Source of the DNA: Winslowiella toletana
GTDB lineage: Bacteria; Pseudomonadota; Gammaproteobacteria; Enterobacterales; Enterobacteriaceae
Reading direction: 5' to 3'
DNA: 64,000 nt
Assembly (NCBI RefSeq): GCF_017875465.1
Contig: NZ_JAGGMQ010000001.1
Span: forward strand, 682,001-746,000
Under the pieces are notes generated by a model. That model made no database searches. It was not told the origin of the DNA and was given only the letters and a program-made list of their open reading frames with translations. Of the stretch, positions 19,037 through 29,372 are shown piece by piece (within the stretch, counting starts at the first letter, position 1; each line of letters starts with the position of its first letter). A program made the translations under genes and the position numbers.

Positions 19037-19103
19037 AAAATCACCTGTATTCGGTAGTTAAGCTTGAGAAAAACCGCATTGCCTTGTTGGCGGCAATTGA
19101 TAG

Positions 19104-20477
19104 TCACGATCTCAATAACTCCAGGATCTCATCAGTTTTTTCCTTAACGGTTTGCGTGCACTGTTTTGCTTCAACATTAAGGCGTACAACCGGCTCAGTA
19201 TTTGAACTGCGCAGGTTAAAACGCCAGTTATCGAATTCAAGGCTGATGCCATCAGTATGATCAATTAACGTTGCCTGCGAACTGTACTTTTGCAACACAC
19301 GATCAATTGCCGCTTTCGGATCCTGAATGACACTGTTGATTTCACCTGAAGCTGGGAAAGCAGCGACACGGTCAGCCACTAACTCACCCAGCGTCTGGCC
19401 TTTAATTGACACCAGTTCAGCAACCAGTAACCAGGGAATCATTCCGCTGTCGCAATAGGCAAAGTCGCGGAAGTAGTGATGAGCACTCATCTCACCACCG
19501 TAAATAGCATCTTCGTTGCGCATTCTTTCTTTAATAAACGCATGACCGGTTTTCGACATCACCGGCACGCCACCGGCGCGTTCTACCACATCGATAGTGT
19601 TCCAGCTCAGACGCGGGTCATGGATAATTTTGCTACCGGCATTCTTCTGCAAAAACGCCTCGGCCAGCAGGCCGACAATGTAGTAACCTTCGATAAAGTT
19701 GCCTTTCTCATCGAAGAAGAAGCAGCGGTCAAAATCGCCATCAAAAGCGATCCCCATATCCGCACCGTGCTGACGTACCGCGTTTTCAGTATCAGCGCGG
19801 CATTCTGGTAACAGGGGGTTAGGGATCCCATTCGGGAAATTGCCATCCGGCTGATGATGCACTTTAATCAACTCGACCGGTACATTCAGCTGCGCAAAGC
19901 GCTGCTCCAGTTCATCGATAACATGACCTGCGGCGCCGTTACCGGAGTTAACCACCAGTTTCAGTGGCTTAATATTGGCGGGAGTAATATAGCCCAGCAG
20001 ATGATCAACATAGTCTTTGATCACTGACAGCTGACGATAGCTGCCGCGTTTCGCTGCATCGACCGGTGGAAAGTTGTTCTCTTCCGCGCGCTGCTGAATC
20101 TCTTTCAGACCGGTGTCGCCACTGATTGGGCGTGAACCTTCGCGCACCAGTTTCATGCCGTTATAATCCATCGGATTATGGCTGGCGGTCACTTCAATCC
20201 CACCATCGGTTTCGAGGAAGAAGGTGGCGAAATAGACCTCTTCGGTGCCGCTCATGCCAATATCGATTACGTCAGTGCCGGCATCCTGCAAACCCTGCGC
20301 TAAAGCAAGTTTCAGTTCTTCACTGCTCAGACGAATATCACCGCCAATCACCATCGTCTTCGACTTCAGATATTCACCGCAGGCGCGTCCGATACGGTAA
20401 GCAATATCAGCATTCAGTTCTTCGCCCAGGCGGCCACGAATATCATAAGCCTTAAAACACGATAATTTGTTGCTCAT
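19104..20477 (-). CDS. manB: Phosphomannomutase
   Basis: 457 aa, like enterobacterial CpsG/ManB. Alpha-D-phosphohexomutase hallmarks: [17 protein letters not shown], the phosphoserine loop [15 protein letters not shown] (Ser near 99), the metal-binding [34 protein letters not shown], and the C-terminal phosphate-binding RSSNTEP. It converts mannose-6-phosphate to mannose-1-phosphate for ManC, giving GDP-mannose. It follows manC by 52 bases. With no gmd/fcl nearby, GDP-mannose is presumably used directly by the EPS mannosyltransferase(s). Confidence 0.96.
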   Translation of the reverse strand: MSNKLSCFKAYDIRGRLGEELNADIAYRIGRACGEYLKSKTMVIGGDIRLSSEELKLALAQGLQDAGTDVIDIGMSGTEEVYFATFFLETDGGIEVTASHNPMDYNGMKLVREGSRPISGDTGLKEIQQRAEENNFPPVDAAKRGSYRQLSVIKDYVDHLLGYITPANIKPLKLVVNSGNGAAGHVIDELEQRFAQLNVPVELIKVHHQPDGNFPNGIPNPLLPECRADTENAVRQHGADMGIAFDGDFDRCFFFDEKGNFIEGYYIVGLLAEAFLQKNAGSKIIHDPRLSWNTIDVVERAGGVPVMSKTGHAFIKERMRNEDAIYGGEMSAHHYFRDFAYCDSGMIPWLLVAELVSIKGQTLGELVADRVAAFPASGEINSVIQDPKAAIDRVLQKYSSQATLIDHTDGISLEFDNWRFNLRSSNTEPVVRLNVEAKQCTQTVKEKTDEILELLRS

Positions 20478-20529
20478 AGTCTGAAATGTCCTTAATGTTA
20501 ATTTTATATTATTAACAAACTATTTTCTG

Positions 20530-21996
20530 TTAAATTCTGCCATAACGGTCTTCAAAACGAACAATGTCATCTTCTTCAAGGTACGCGCCAGAGCGAACCT
20601 CAATTAAATGCAATGGTATTTTTCCTGGGTTTTCCAGTGAGTGTTTTGACCCCAGAGGAATATAAGTCGACTGATTTTCAGTCAATAAGAATTGTTCTTC
20701 ACCACGCGTCACCTTTGCGGTACCGGCAACCACAATCCAGTGTTCCGCACGATGATTGTGCATCTGTAATGATAACTTCTCACCCGGCTTCACCGTGATG
20801 CGTTTCACCTGATAACGATGCCCGGCATCGATTGAGTCATATTTCCCCCACGGACGATAAACTTCGCGGTGAATATAGTGCTCCTTGCGACCAGAGGTTT
20901 TAATCTGCTCAACAATTTTCTTGATGTCCTGCACTTTGTCCTTGCGGGCTACCAGCGTCGCATCCTTGGTCTGCACCACCACCAGGTCGTCAACCCCGAC
21001 CAGTGAAACCAGTGATGACTCCGCGTAAACATAACTGCCGGTGGAGTCGTGACTGATCACATCGCCCTGCAATACGTTGCCCTGTTCGGTCTTCTCACTG
21101 ATATCCCACAGTGAAGACCAGGAACCGACGTCATTCCATTTCGCATCCAGCGGCACAACCACTGCGCTGTTGGTTTTTTCCATCACCGCATAGTCGATCG
21201 ACTCATCCGGGCAACGGGAGAACACCTCTTCGTTGACGCGAATAAAATCAAGATCCGGATCCACTTTCGCCACGGCGTCACAGCATGCTGAATAAATATC
21301 CGGGCGGTATTTTTTTAATTCTTCCAGATAGCGGCTGGCTTTAAACAGGAACATGCCGCTGTTCCAGTAATACTCGCCGCTACTGACATATTTTTCAGCG
21401 GTGGCGCTATCTGGTTTCTCAACAAAACTGTCAACTTTAAAACTATTTCCGGCGTAAACTACATCCGTATCGGCAGCTCCATCTTCATCAATCGCCTCAC
21501 TGCGCTTAATATAGCCGTAACCGGTTTCCGGATACGAGGGAACAATTCCGAAAGTGACCAGATGACCTTTTTCCGCCAGCGGTGTGGCTTTTTTCACTGC
21601 GGCCTGGAAGGCGGCGATATCTTTAATCACGTGATCCGCCGCCAGCACCAGCAATAATGGCTCCTGATCATCACCTTCAGCCTGCTGCTTCTGCAGCGCA
21701 ACAAACGCCGCCAGCGCAATGGCCGGTGCGGTATTGCGACCAACCGGCTCAAGGATAATGTTGTTACTCAGGCTGTTCATCTGGTTCAGTTGCTCAGCCA
21801 CGATAAAGCGATGCGCTTCGTTAGAGATCACCACCGGCGCGCCACAACCCAGGCCATCGAGACGCTGAATGGTCTCCTGCAGCATTGTCTGTTCGCCATT
21901 CAGGGCGAGGAACTGCTTCGGATAGAGCACGCGAGATAAAGGCCATAAGCGACTACCGTTACCGCCCGCCATAATAACCGGATGTAACTTAGACAT
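20530..21996 (-). CDS. manC: Mannose-1-phosphate guanylyltransferase / mannose-6-phosphate isomerase
   Basis: 488 aa bifunctional type II enzyme (CpsB/ManC). The N-terminal guanylyltransferase has [16 protein letters not shown] followed by LYPKQFL, plus [13 protein letters not shown]. The C-terminal cupin phosphomannose isomerase domain (about 370-480) has [34 protein letters not shown] and [14 protein letters not shown]. It makes GDP-mannose. It overlaps the preceding GT4 gene by 8 bases, linking GDP-mannose supply to that transferase. Confidence 0.96.
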   Translation of the reverse strand: MSKLHPVIMAGGNGSRLWPLSRVLYPKQFLALNGEQTMLQETIQRLDGLGCGAPVVISNEAHRFIVAEQLNQMNSLSNNIILEPVGRNTAPAIALAAFVALQKQQAEGDDQEPLLLVLAADHVIKDIAAFQAAVKKATPLAEKGHLVTFGIVPSYPETGYGYIKRSEAIDEDGAADTDVVYAGNSFKVDSFVEKPDSATAEKYVSSGEYYWNSGMFLFKASRYLEELKKYRPDIYSACCDAVAKVDPDLDFIRVNEEVFSRCPDESIDYAVMEKTNSAVVVPLDAKWNDVGSWSSLWDISEKTEQGNVLQGDVISHDSTGSYVYAESSLVSLVGVDDLVVVQTKDATLVARKDKVQDIKKIVEQIKTSGRKEHYIHREVYRPWGKYDSIDAGHRYQVKRITVKPGEKLSLQMHNHRAEHWIVVAGTAKVTRGEEQFLLTENQSTYIPLGSKHSLENPGKIPLHLIEVRSGAYLEEDDIVRFEDRYGRI

Positions 21997-23164
21997 TTTC
22001 TGCTACCTCTTTAAGAGTGACGATGCCACGCTCGGCCTGAAACTGATCCCAGCGAGTCATAACATATTCGTGTAATTCGTGGTGGAAGCGTACGGTAGAG
22101 AATTTTTCCGCATTATCGCGACAGGCCGCTGGTGTGATTTCATCAGCCAGCGTTTCAAAATGGTTTACCGCAGCGCAAATGGATTCAACCGTCTGCTCAG
22201 TAAAGAATACTCCGGTTGGATTTTCTTTGCCCAGTGGACGCACGGTTTCCAGCGAACCGCCTTTACCAAAAGCAATCACCGGCGTGCCACAAGCCTGCGC
22301 TTCAACCGGAACAATGCCGAAGTCCTCTTCCGCCGCGAAAACGAAGGCGCGGGCGCGCGCCATATGGTCTTTCAGCACGTCAAACTTCTGATAACCCAGC
22401 AAGGTGATATTGTCTTTTGCCGCTGCTTTGACTTTATCAAACTGCGGTCCTTCACCAATCACCACCAGTTTCTTATCCGGCATTTTGCTGAAGGCTTCGA
22501 CAATCAAATCGATTTTCTTGTAAGGCACCATACGCGAAGCAGTGAAGTAGAAGTCCTCTTTCGCTTCCTGCACGGCAAAATCTTCAACGGCAACGTTGGG
22601 ATAAATCACATCCGCTTTACGGCCGTATACTTTCTTGATGCGGCGTGCAATATAACCGGAGTTCGCGACAAAATAGTCGACGCCATTGGCGGTACGGTAA
22701 TCCCACAGACGGATACGATGCAACATCCAGCGCGCCAGCATGCCTTTCAGACCTTTATCGAGATTGGCCTCTTTCAGGTACTGATGCTGCATATCCCAGG
22801 CATAGCGAATCGGTGAGTGGCAGTAGCAAATATGCAACTGGTCCGGACCGGTAATAATCCCTTTTGCCACCGCATGGCTACTGCTGATCACAATGTCATA
22901 AGCAGAGACGTCAAGCTGCTCGATAGCATAAGTCATGAGTGACAGATAATTACGGTATTTTGTTTTGGCTTTTGGTAAGCGCTGAACAAAAGTGGTGGTC
23001 ACTTTCTTGTTGTGAATAATTTTACGCTGATCTTCCGGCAGAAAATCCACAACGCTGAACAGATCCGCGTCAGGAAAAACGTTAATAATCTCCGAAAGAA
23101 CTTTCTCTCCCCCACCAGAAACGACTAACCAGTCATGAATAATAGCAACTCTCGGTAAGCCCAT
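21989..23164 (-). CDS. Glycosyltransferase family 4, probable mannosyltransferase
   Basis: 391 aa from the ATG at 23164-23162 ([20 protein letters not shown]), chosen because AGGAG lies 8 bases upstream and the glycine-rich N-terminus starts here; a longer frame adds 24 atypical residues. It is a GT-B enzyme: [43 protein letters not shown], and the C-terminal donor-site [17 protein letters not shown] with the EX7E motif in [20 protein letters not shown]. The gene lies 14 bases after another GT4 and overlaps manC, so GDP-mannose is the likely donor; this is inference. It resembles retaining GT4 mannosyltransferases of Enterobacterales EPS and capsule clusters. Confidence 0.88.
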   Translation of the reverse strand: MGLPRVAIIHDWLVVSGGGEKVLSEIINVFPDADLFSVVDFLPEDQRKIIHNKKVTTTFVQRLPKAKTKYRNYLSLMTYAIEQLDVSAYDIVISSSHAVAKGIITGPDQLHICYCHSPIRYAWDMQHQYLKEANLDKGLKGMLARWMLHRIRLWDYRTANGVDYFVANSGYIARRIKKVYGRKADVIYPNVAVEDFAVQEAKEDFYFTASRMVPYKKIDLIVEAFSKMPDKKLVVIGEGPQFDKVKAAAKDNITLLGYQKFDVLKDHMARARAFVFAAEEDFGIVPVEAQACGTPVIAFGKGGSLETVRPLGKENPTGVFFTEQTVESICAAVNHFETLADEITPAACRDNAEKFSTVRFHHELHEYVMTRWDQFQAERGIVTLKEVAENV

Positions 23165-23177
23165 GCTAAATCTCCTG

Positions 23178-24347
23178 TTATTTATTATTGACGAGCTGCG
23201 TATAGATTTTTTCCAGGCTCGACTTATAGGCTTCAAATGTAAAAATGGTTTTATCTTTCAGCGCGTTGGTTTTCCGCTTTGCAAATGCCTGCTCAAGCTT
23301 ATCGTTAAGGTCATTCTGATTATAATCAAACAGAACAGCATGTTGCGTCAGCGCCGCCATCTCCTGCAATCCACCGTAACCGGGTACTAATACCGGCAGA
23401 CCGGCATTCGCCGCTTCAACGATGGAGATTGGCGCATTTTCGTACCAGACCGAAGGCAGCACGAAAATATCATATTGCGCTAAATGACCGGTGACCTCTT
23501 CTCGCGGTTTAAAACCATGGAAAATCAGTTTCAGCCCCGCACGCAAAGGCATGGCTTTAAGCTGCTCTTCCGCTTCTCCCTGGCCATAAATATTCAGGTT
23601 GATCGCGCCATGGCTCTGTTTATTGAGCAACTCAACAAATTCGAGTAACCCTTTTTCAACCGAAAGACGGCCAATAAACACTAACTCTTTTGCCCTGCTT
23701 TCATCAGCAGCAGCAGACGTTTCCAGCACAACGGGTTCTGACGGTAAGAATTCGACAGGATTGCGAACAACGGTGACAGGCTGCTTAACGCCCCAGGCGC
23801 TAAACACTCTGCTCAGGAACTCCCCGGGTGAGATAATTAAATCAAAAACACCGCTTAATTTAAGCAAGCGATAATTAATAAAGTGTTGCATGCATTTTAA
23901 TAACGAGTGGATGACAGAACGATGATCAAAGCGCTGCAAATAACTTAAGTTGCTTTTCTGCGGATTAAAGTTGGTCCTTTTGCCCGCAGTAAAGTGCTGA
24001 AAACCACTATTAGGACAGATCAGATGATAATCATGCGCTGTTAATACGACTTTGAAATGATGCTTTTTCTTCGCATCGCGCAGTGCTTTCAGCACTGAAG
24101 GTGTCAGATAATGATAGTAATTATGCAGGTGAACGATATCCGGAGAAAACTCGGTTATCAGCTTCAGAGTTTCCCGATAATACTTTGACGAAAAGAGATA
24201 GGACAGCGGATTGGTTTTCCCGTCCGAAAAGAGCATTTTGGTTTCATAACCTAACTCTTCAGTCGCCTTAATCGTATCGCGAAATACTGACTCTGCCCCA
24301 CCGCCCTCATACTTATCATTAATATGAAGTACTTTCATTTGTTTCAT
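23178..24347 (-). CDS. Glycosyltransferase family 4
   Basis: 389 aa. A GGGA sequence 5 bases before the ATG at 24347 supports this start; a second ATG three codons in is possible. GT-B fold: MKVLHINDKYEGGGAESVFR with the glycine-rich N-terminal loop, DIVHLHNYYHYLTPS, LTAHDYHLICPNSGF, LVFIGRLSVEKGLLEF, and the EX7E donor-site motif in LPSVWYENAPISIVEAANAGLPVLVPGYGG. The protein should be cytoplasmic and peripheral, adding one sugar to the EPS lipid-linked intermediate. It lies between the WcaA-like GT2 and the second GT4. Donor and acceptor are unknown. Confidence 0.88.
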   Translation of the reverse strand: MKQMKVLHINDKYEGGGAESVFRDTIKATEELGYETKMLFSDGKTNPLSYLFSSKYYRETLKLITEFSPDIVHLHNYYHYLTPSVLKALRDAKKKHHFKVVLTAHDYHLICPNSGFQHFTAGKRTNFNPQKSNLSYLQRFDHRSVIHSLLKCMQHFINYRLLKLSGVFDLIISPGEFLSRVFSAWGVKQPVTVVRNPVEFLPSEPVVLETSAAADESRAKELVFIGRLSVEKGLLEFVELLNKQSHGAINLNIYGQGEAEEQLKAMPLRAGLKLIFHGFKPREEVTGHLAQYDIFVLPSVWYENAPISIVEAANAGLPVLVPGYGGLQEMAALTQHAVLFDYNQNDLNDKLEQAFAKRKTNALKDKTIFTFEAYKSSLEKIYTQLVNNK

Positions 24348-24361
24348 CTTATTCCCGCGGT

Positions 24362-25219
24362 TCAGGCACGAAAGAGCATGGCTTTCAGGAAAGGCATTTT
24401 CTTTCTGACTTTATATTTCACAAACATCGGCACAACAGGTTTTGAAAAGTGCTGGAATAACTCTTTCAGACTTACATCCTGATTACGGTTAATGCGGTCC
24501 TGCAGGAACAGGCTGTTACGATGACCGCGCTGAAGGATATCTGCATACTTTTCAGTAAACATTTCATAACCCTTTACCGCTTTCGGCGAGTTGGTAATGC
24601 GGTTCTCTTCATGGTCAATATTCAGCTGGTAAGTGTACTTCTCCAGACGGTAGCCCGGACCACACTTCAGCGCCATATTCACCCATGCATCGTAATCCTG
24701 CCAGGCCGGCATTCTGTCATCAAATGCCCCCGCTTTAATAAAGTCGGCAGTGCGGGTAAAGATCTGGTTACCGGCGAGATTTCGGTACAGCAGCTTATCC
24801 AGCGTCATCTCTTCTTCGCTGATTTTCTGGCGGAAGAGATGCTTACTGTTTTTCACAATCTGTCCGGCGCTGAGCCACGGATATTTTTCGCGCATCGGCG
24901 AGTTCATAAACTCCTCGACGCGGGTTGGCAGAAATTCATCATCGTCATCCAGACCAGTGATAAATTCGCCGTCGGCGCGGTGAATCATTTTATTGCGCGC
25001 CACGCAGGCGCCCTGCGGTATTTCATTGCGCAGAAAGACGAAATCGTCGAACTGGTTTTTATACTCTTCGACGACTTCAGCATAGCTCTGCGATGAGCCA
25101 TCATCGCAAACCAGCACCTGCAAGTTTTTCCAGCTTTGTTTTGTCAGCGACGATAATGCGCGCGCCAGCATCCCAGGTCGGTTATGAGTAGGAATATAGA
25201 TGCTTACAGTCTGATTCAT
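24362..25219 (-). CDS. WcaA-like glycosyltransferase family 2
   Basis: 285 aa, AGGA 9 bases before the ATG. It resembles colanic acid WcaA along its length: SIYIPTHNRPGMLARALSSL, QVLVCDDGSSQSYAEV, GACVARNKMIHRADGEFITG followed by LDDDDEFLPTR (metal-binding DDDD), and PAWQDYDAWVNMALKCG with ITNSPKAVKGYEMF near residue 210. It is a GT-A enzyme expected to act on the growing EPS repeat at the inner membrane. An intrinsic terminator sits between it and the upstream polymerase gene. I leave the symbol empty because the acceptor may differ from colanic acid. Confidence 0.88.
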   Translation of the reverse strand: MNQTVSIYIPTHNRPGMLARALSSLTKQSWKNLQVLVCDDGSSQSYAEVVEEYKNQFDDFVFLRNEIPQGACVARNKMIHRADGEFITGLDDDDEFLPTRVEEFMNSPMREKYPWLSAGQIVKNSKHLFRQKISEEEMTLDKLLYRNLAGNQIFTRTADFIKAGAFDDRMPAWQDYDAWVNMALKCGPGYRLEKYTYQLNIDHEENRITNSPKAVKGYEMFTEKYADILQRGHRNSLFLQDRINRNQDVSLKELFQHFSKPVVPMFVKYKVRKKMPFLKAMLFRA

Positions 25220-25246
25220 CGATATTGATCCTTAATCTTACGTCAG

Positions 25247-25274
25247 AAAAAAGTGTGGCCATAAGCCACACTTT
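25247..25274 (-). terminator. Intra-operon intrinsic terminator between wzy and the WcaA-like gene
   Basis: On the minus strand AAAGTGTGGC - TTATG - GCCACACTTT forms a 10-bp stem whose end runs into six T residues (25247-25252). It follows the wzy-like stop by about 70 bases and precedes the next GT start by about 27. In an operon led by an ops element this would be a read-through point controlled by RfaH. Confidence 0.85.
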
Positions 25275-25346
25275 GATTTCAAGAAAAGTACAGACAGCAG
25301 GGTCATTTGAGGTAAGTTGCTTTTATCACCCAGTACAATAATGACT

Positions 25347-26618
25347 TCATGTTACCGGCTTACCTTCTGATGAAGCAGGCGGCTTAATTTTTGCTGCATG
25401 ATGAGAAAGTGTTTCAGCTTCTCTTTTTTTACCGAAATACTTCACATAGCCAATACCAAACAGCGTAAAGAACGGAATCATCTGCGCTGGCGTGGTAATG
25501 CGGTGCTCGGTGGCGGAAGAGAATACGCAGGTCCAGAACGAAAGCTGGAGGGCTAATGCCAGACCCGGATCAAAGTCCTTCATCTTCCTGATTTTTGCCA
25601 GCATCTGACCAAACAGCAGCACAAACAGGGTGTAACCCACCAGGCCCAGCTCAGCCAGAATGGTGAAGGTTGAGTTGTGCGCATGGGAGTCAGTATGGCG
25701 CAGCAACTGATGATCCTTCAGCGTCAGGATATGCGGAATGACGGTGGTGTAGCGATACCAGAGATCATCAAAGCTACCAAAGCCCATGCCAAAAATCGGC
25801 GAGTGCAGGAAGTTATCAAACGCGCGTGGCCACAGATAATAGAGGCGGTCGATAAAGGTACCGGCACGTTCGAAGTCCATATCCTGGTTAATGGTAAAGT
25901 TGGCGCCCACCGACATAATTTTGCCCATCGACAACCATACCGGATAGGTATCGAGCACCACCAAAAACTGTACGGCGAGGAACAGGCCAAACACTAAACC
26001 CGGACGCTTAAAGCGCAGGGTCAGGCCATAACCGATAGCGGCGATAATCGCCAGCACGCTGCCCCTTGAATCGGTCTGATACAGGAAGAAGACAAACGCC
26101 AGGCTGTACAGCAGATAGAGCGGACGTCGTTTAACCCACCACAACCCTAAACAGGCGGAGGCCACCACGGAGTAGAAGCCGCCGGCGGCATTGTGTGACA
26201 CAAAGAAGAAGCGATAGACCCCCTCCTCCAGTGGCATGCCAACAAATCCGATACAGGATAAGCCGAAGAAAATGGCGAAAATAATATAAAACGCGCGGTC
26301 GACATTAATATTGACGGCCAGCGGCAGAAAGATAAAGACGAATAAAATCAGGTAGCTGATGATAAAGTTGCCATCGCGTCGATAAAAATCGAAATCCCCG
26401 AGGGCAGATTTGTTATACAGCACTGTAGAGATGATGACGTAGCTGAACAACAGAATCAGGTACAGCTCAATTTTTTCAAAGCGCAGAAAATCTTTGCGAT
26501 AAAACAGGCCGATCAGAGCCATTGGCAGCAGCACAATCATAATGACGCTGGCTGGTACCAGATTGGTTACTGTGCAAACCAATGAAAACAATATCAAGAA
26601 CTTAAATATATGCCTCAC
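25347..26618 (-). CDS. wzy: EPS polymerase, Wzy/O-antigen ligase superfamily
   Basis: 423 aa; GTG start with AAGGA 7 bases upstream. About eleven hydrophobic segments, and a long periplasmic loop (about 225-320) ending in DSHAHNSTFTILAELGLVGY, the Wzy_C signature of the WaaL/Wzy superfamily including its conserved histidine. The C-terminus is a polar tail. It is expected to polymerise the EPS repeat units in the periplasm. It lies between wzc and the first glycosyltransferase, unlike colanic acid where wcaD follows wcaC. It is unrelated in sequence to the O-antigen polymerase at 1208-2536. Confidence 0.88.
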   Translation of the reverse strand: MRHIFKFLILFSLVCTVTNLVPASVIMIVLLPMALIGLFYRKDFLRFEKIELYLILLFSYVIISTVLYNKSALGDFDFYRRDGNFIISYLILFVFIFLPLAVNINVDRAFYIIFAIFFGLSCIGFVGMPLEEGVYRFFFVSHNAAGGFYSVVASACLGLWWVKRRPLYLLYSLAFVFFLYQTDSRGSVLAIIAAIGYGLTLRFKRPGLVFGLFLAVQFLVVLDTYPVWLSMGKIMSVGANFTINQDMDFERAGTFIDRLYYLWPRAFDNFLHSPIFGMGFGSFDDLWYRYTTVIPHILTLKDHQLLRHTDSHAHNSTFTILAELGLVGYTLFVLLFGQMLAKIRKMKDFDPGLALALQLSFWTCVFSSATEHRITTPAQMIPFFTLFGIGYVKYFGKKREAETLSHHAAKIKPPASSEGKPVT

Positions 26619-26649
26619 AGTGTTTTCCTTGCCGTGTTAGTGACATAGC

Positions 26650-26679
26650 GTTCCCGAACCGCTTGCGCGATTCGGGAAC
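26650..26679 (-). other. Intercistronic hairpin between wzc and wzy
   Basis: GTTCCCGAAtCGC - GCAA - GCGgTTCGGGAAC (minus strand) makes a 13-position stem with one mismatch and a tetraloop. No T-run follows, so it is more likely an mRNA-stability or processing hairpin that separates the export genes wza-wzb-wzc from the rest. Confidence 0.6.
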
Positions 26680-26740
26680 TCCCGGCCATTTTTATGCAGA
26701 GAGAGGACAATGACACCGGAGTGGTCTCTTTCTGTGAAAA

Positions 26741-28921
26741 CTATTTTTTGGCATCACCGTATTCATACTGATAGTAACTGTAACCGCCATTGCCGTACTG
26801 GCTGGCTGCACGCTGTACCGCCAGGTTCAGAATCACGCCTTTGATTTCCACGCCATTCTGTTCGAAGCGACGAATACTGACATCAACCTCTTTCGCGGTG
26901 GTTTCTTCAAAGCGCGCCACCAGCAACGAGGTGCCACAGCTGCGACCACAGATAGCAGCGTCAGTTACCGCCAGAATCGGTGGGGTATCAATCAGTACGA
27001 TATCGAAGTTCTTATTGGCCCAGTCCAGTAATTCATCAAAACGTTTGTTCATTAACAGTTCAGATGGATTGGGTGGAATCTGACCACGGCTGATCACCGA
27101 CAGATTTTCAACTTTACTGACCGGCTTCACCGCATCTTCAACCGCTAAGCGACCAGAGAGAATCTGCGACAGGCCTTTATCGCCATCAGCTGCTTCCAGC
27201 AGGGTATGCATATAGCCTTTGCGCATATCCGCATCAATCAGCAGTACACGCTGCCCTGCCTGCGCCAGAATCGCCGCGAGGTTAGCACTGATAAACGACT
27301 TACCAATCGACGGACTCACACCACTGATCATCAGGATGTTGTTTTGCGACTCCATCATGGCGAAGTGCAGACTGGTACGCAGACTACGAATCGCTTCCAG
27401 CGCCAGGTCAGTGGGATTGCCCAGCGCCAGCAGATTCTCCTGGCGTTGCAGCTTGCCACCGGCTGTCGCCAGCGTGCGGTTTTGATCCTGCTGCCATTTA
27501 GACAGTGGGATACTGGCATAGACGTTGATGCCCATGCTCTCCAGCTGGTCCGGAGACTCAATACCTTTATGCATCGCTTTACGCGCCAGAACCCAGGCAC
27601 AGGCGAGGAAACCACCAAAGATTGCCGCCAGCAGCACGATAACCGCTTTCATCGGCTTGACGGCGCTTAAGCGGGTCATTGCCGGGTCGATAATACGCAC
27701 ATTACCGACGGTGCTCGCTTCAGCAATTTTCAGCTCTTGCTGACGGTTCAGCATCTGCATGTAGACCTGCTGACCCACTTCAACTTCACGCGTCAGGCGC
27801 AGAATCTGCTGCTGGGTTTCCGGCAACGCCGAGACTTTCTTATTCAGCTCATTACGCTCATCTTCCAGAACACGACGCTTCTCGACCAGCGCTTTATATG
27901 CCGGGTGCTGCTTGGTATACAGCTTGGAGATATCGGTTTCTTTAAAGGTTAACTCGTTCAGCTGACCTTCCAGCTGCACCAGCGTATCCAGCGTCGATTT
28001 GGCTTCCAGTGACATATCCACTGAATCGTTCGCACGGCGATACGCATTCAGTTTATCTTCGTCGGAATCCAGTTTGCCGCGCACTTTAGGCAACTGATCG
28101 GCGAGGAATTGCAGGCTTTTCTGCGCTTCCGCCGTTTTGCGGTTAACGTTTTGCAGCTGATAGTTGTCAATAACGCTGTTCAGCACATCGGCGGCTTTCT
28201 GCGGGTTGGTATCGTCATAGCTGAGGTTAATCACGCCAGTGTCTTTACCGGCATCGGCGACCTGCAGCACACCGTAAATGGTGTTGTAAACCGACAGCAG
28301 TGGGTGTTTAACCACGGTGAATTCACGGCCTTCTTTTGATTCCAGCGCCGAAATCAGCAGGCTGTAACCTTTCCCTGTAACACGCTCACCCACTTTGCCG
28401 GAGAGGATCTCACCCTGATCATTGCTAAGGGTGTAAGTGTCAGCGCCGGTAACGGTTAAGGTGAAGGGTTGATTGATGCTGCTTTGCGGCATGGTGAAAG
28501 TCGTGATGGTCACCACATCTTTATCATCACCGGTTAACGCCGCATATCCCTTACCAAATACCGGGAAGTAGTTACGTGCGACATCATACTCCAGGTGAAG
28601 ATCATCAATGGTCTGTCCCAGCACCATACGTGACTGGATCAGGGCGATTTCCGTTGATGAAGCCGGTTCTGAATCTGGCATCATGCTGCTGATAGTCGAA
28701 ATCAGTGAGCTGCCAGGGGCTTTCTCAACCTGCACAACGGCATCTGCGCGATAAACGGGTGTAGTAAATAGAACGTAAATGATGGAAATAATGATAAAGA
28801 AAAGTGTGATAGTCAGAATCAGCCACTTGGCATCAACCAGACTTCCCCACACACGTCCTAAATCAATCTCATCACGATTGTCGCTGATGCCTGGCAGCGA
28901 TAATTTATTTTTCTCTGTCAT
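26741..28921 (-). CDS. wzc: Tyrosine-protein kinase / polysaccharide co-polymerase Wzc
   Basis: 726 aa BY-kinase. An N-terminal Wzz domain with a first membrane helix (about 32-52) and a long coiled periplasmic part (about 60-420), a second helix (about 428-445), then the cytoplasmic kinase: Walker A GVSPSIGKS (534-542), Walker A' VLLIDADMRKG (about 559-569), Walker B IVLIDTPP (about 641-648). The C-terminus carries the autophosphorylated tyrosine cluster YSYYQYEYGD (714-723). Cycles of phosphorylation and removal by Wzb control EPS chain length and export through Wza. Distance from wzb is 16 bases. Confidence 0.97.
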   Translation of the reverse strand: MTEKNKLSLPGISDNRDEIDLGRVWGSLVDAKWLILTITLFFIIISIIYVLFTTPVYRADAVVQVEKAPGSSLISTISSMMPDSEPASSTEIALIQSRMVLGQTIDDLHLEYDVARNYFPVFGKGYAALTGDDKDVVTITTFTMPQSSINQPFTLTVTGADTYTLSNDQGEILSGKVGERVTGKGYSLLISALESKEGREFTVVKHPLLSVYNTIYGVLQVADAGKDTGVINLSYDDTNPQKAADVLNSVIDNYQLQNVNRKTAEAQKSLQFLADQLPKVRGKLDSDEDKLNAYRRANDSVDMSLEAKSTLDTLVQLEGQLNELTFKETDISKLYTKQHPAYKALVEKRRVLEDERNELNKKVSALPETQQQILRLTREVEVGQQVYMQMLNRQQELKIAEASTVGNVRIIDPAMTRLSAVKPMKAVIVLLAAIFGGFLACAWVLARKAMHKGIESPDQLESMGINVYASIPLSKWQQDQNRTLATAGGKLQRQENLLALGNPTDLALEAIRSLRTSLHFAMMESQNNILMISGVSPSIGKSFISANLAAILAQAGQRVLLIDADMRKGYMHTLLEAADGDKGLSQILSGRLAVEDAVKPVSKVENLSVISRGQIPPNPSELLMNKRFDELLDWANKNFDIVLIDTPPILAVTDAAICGRSCGTSLLVARFEETTAKEVDVSIRRFEQNGVEIKGVILNLAVQRAASQYGNGGYSYYQYEYGDAKK

Positions 28922-28937
28922 TGCGGTCCCTGATTTA

Positions 28938-29372
28938 TTAGTTAAGTGCCTGAGCCCACTTTTGTGCGGATTGATCTAAGAGCAAATACACGGACTGAAA
29001 ATATTCTTCACTCTTCCGATAAGGATCGGGTATTTCCTTCGACAACCAGTGTCCGAAAAGCATAACTTTTCCTCTTACTTGAGAAGATACCTGACATACA
29101 GCATCAATATGATTCCGTTCCATAACCAGGATAAGGTCGCTGTTATGGCAAAGTTCCGGTTTTAACTGACGTGCAATATGCCCATCAAGCGAAAGTTGAT
29201 GCTTTGAGGCCACCTCAGTCGCACGTTTATCGGCAGAGTGACCCACCATCGCGCTAATGCCTGCCGAGGTAATCACTTTGTCGGGCGCATACTGTTTAAG
29301 TAATCTCTCAGCAGTAGGCGACCGACAAATATTGCCAACACAGACAATCAAAATTGAATCAAACATACTCAT
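28938..29372 (-). CDS. wzb: Low-molecular-weight protein-tyrosine phosphatase Wzb
   Basis: 144 aa, usual Wzb size. The P-loop CVGNICRSP near residue 11 fits C-x5-R-S, and the general-acid motif DPYRKS lies near residue 115. It removes phosphate from the Wzc tyrosine tail, allowing cycles of EPS assembly. The ATG overlaps the wza stop (TAATG), so translation is coupled; a second in-frame ATG two codons in is possible. Confidence 0.96.
   Translation of the reverse strand: MSMFDSILIVCVGNICRSPTAERLLKQYAPDKVITSAGISAMVGHSADKRATEVASKHQLSLDGHIARQLKPELCHNSDLILVMERNHIDAVCQVSSQVRGKVMLFGHWLSKEIPDPYRKSEEYFQSVYLLLDQSAQKWAQALN

Noticed and set aside
22079..22816. 245-codon open frame on the plus strand opposite a GT4 gene
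   Set aside because: No family likeness, and it is antisense to a clearly conserved glycosyltransferase.
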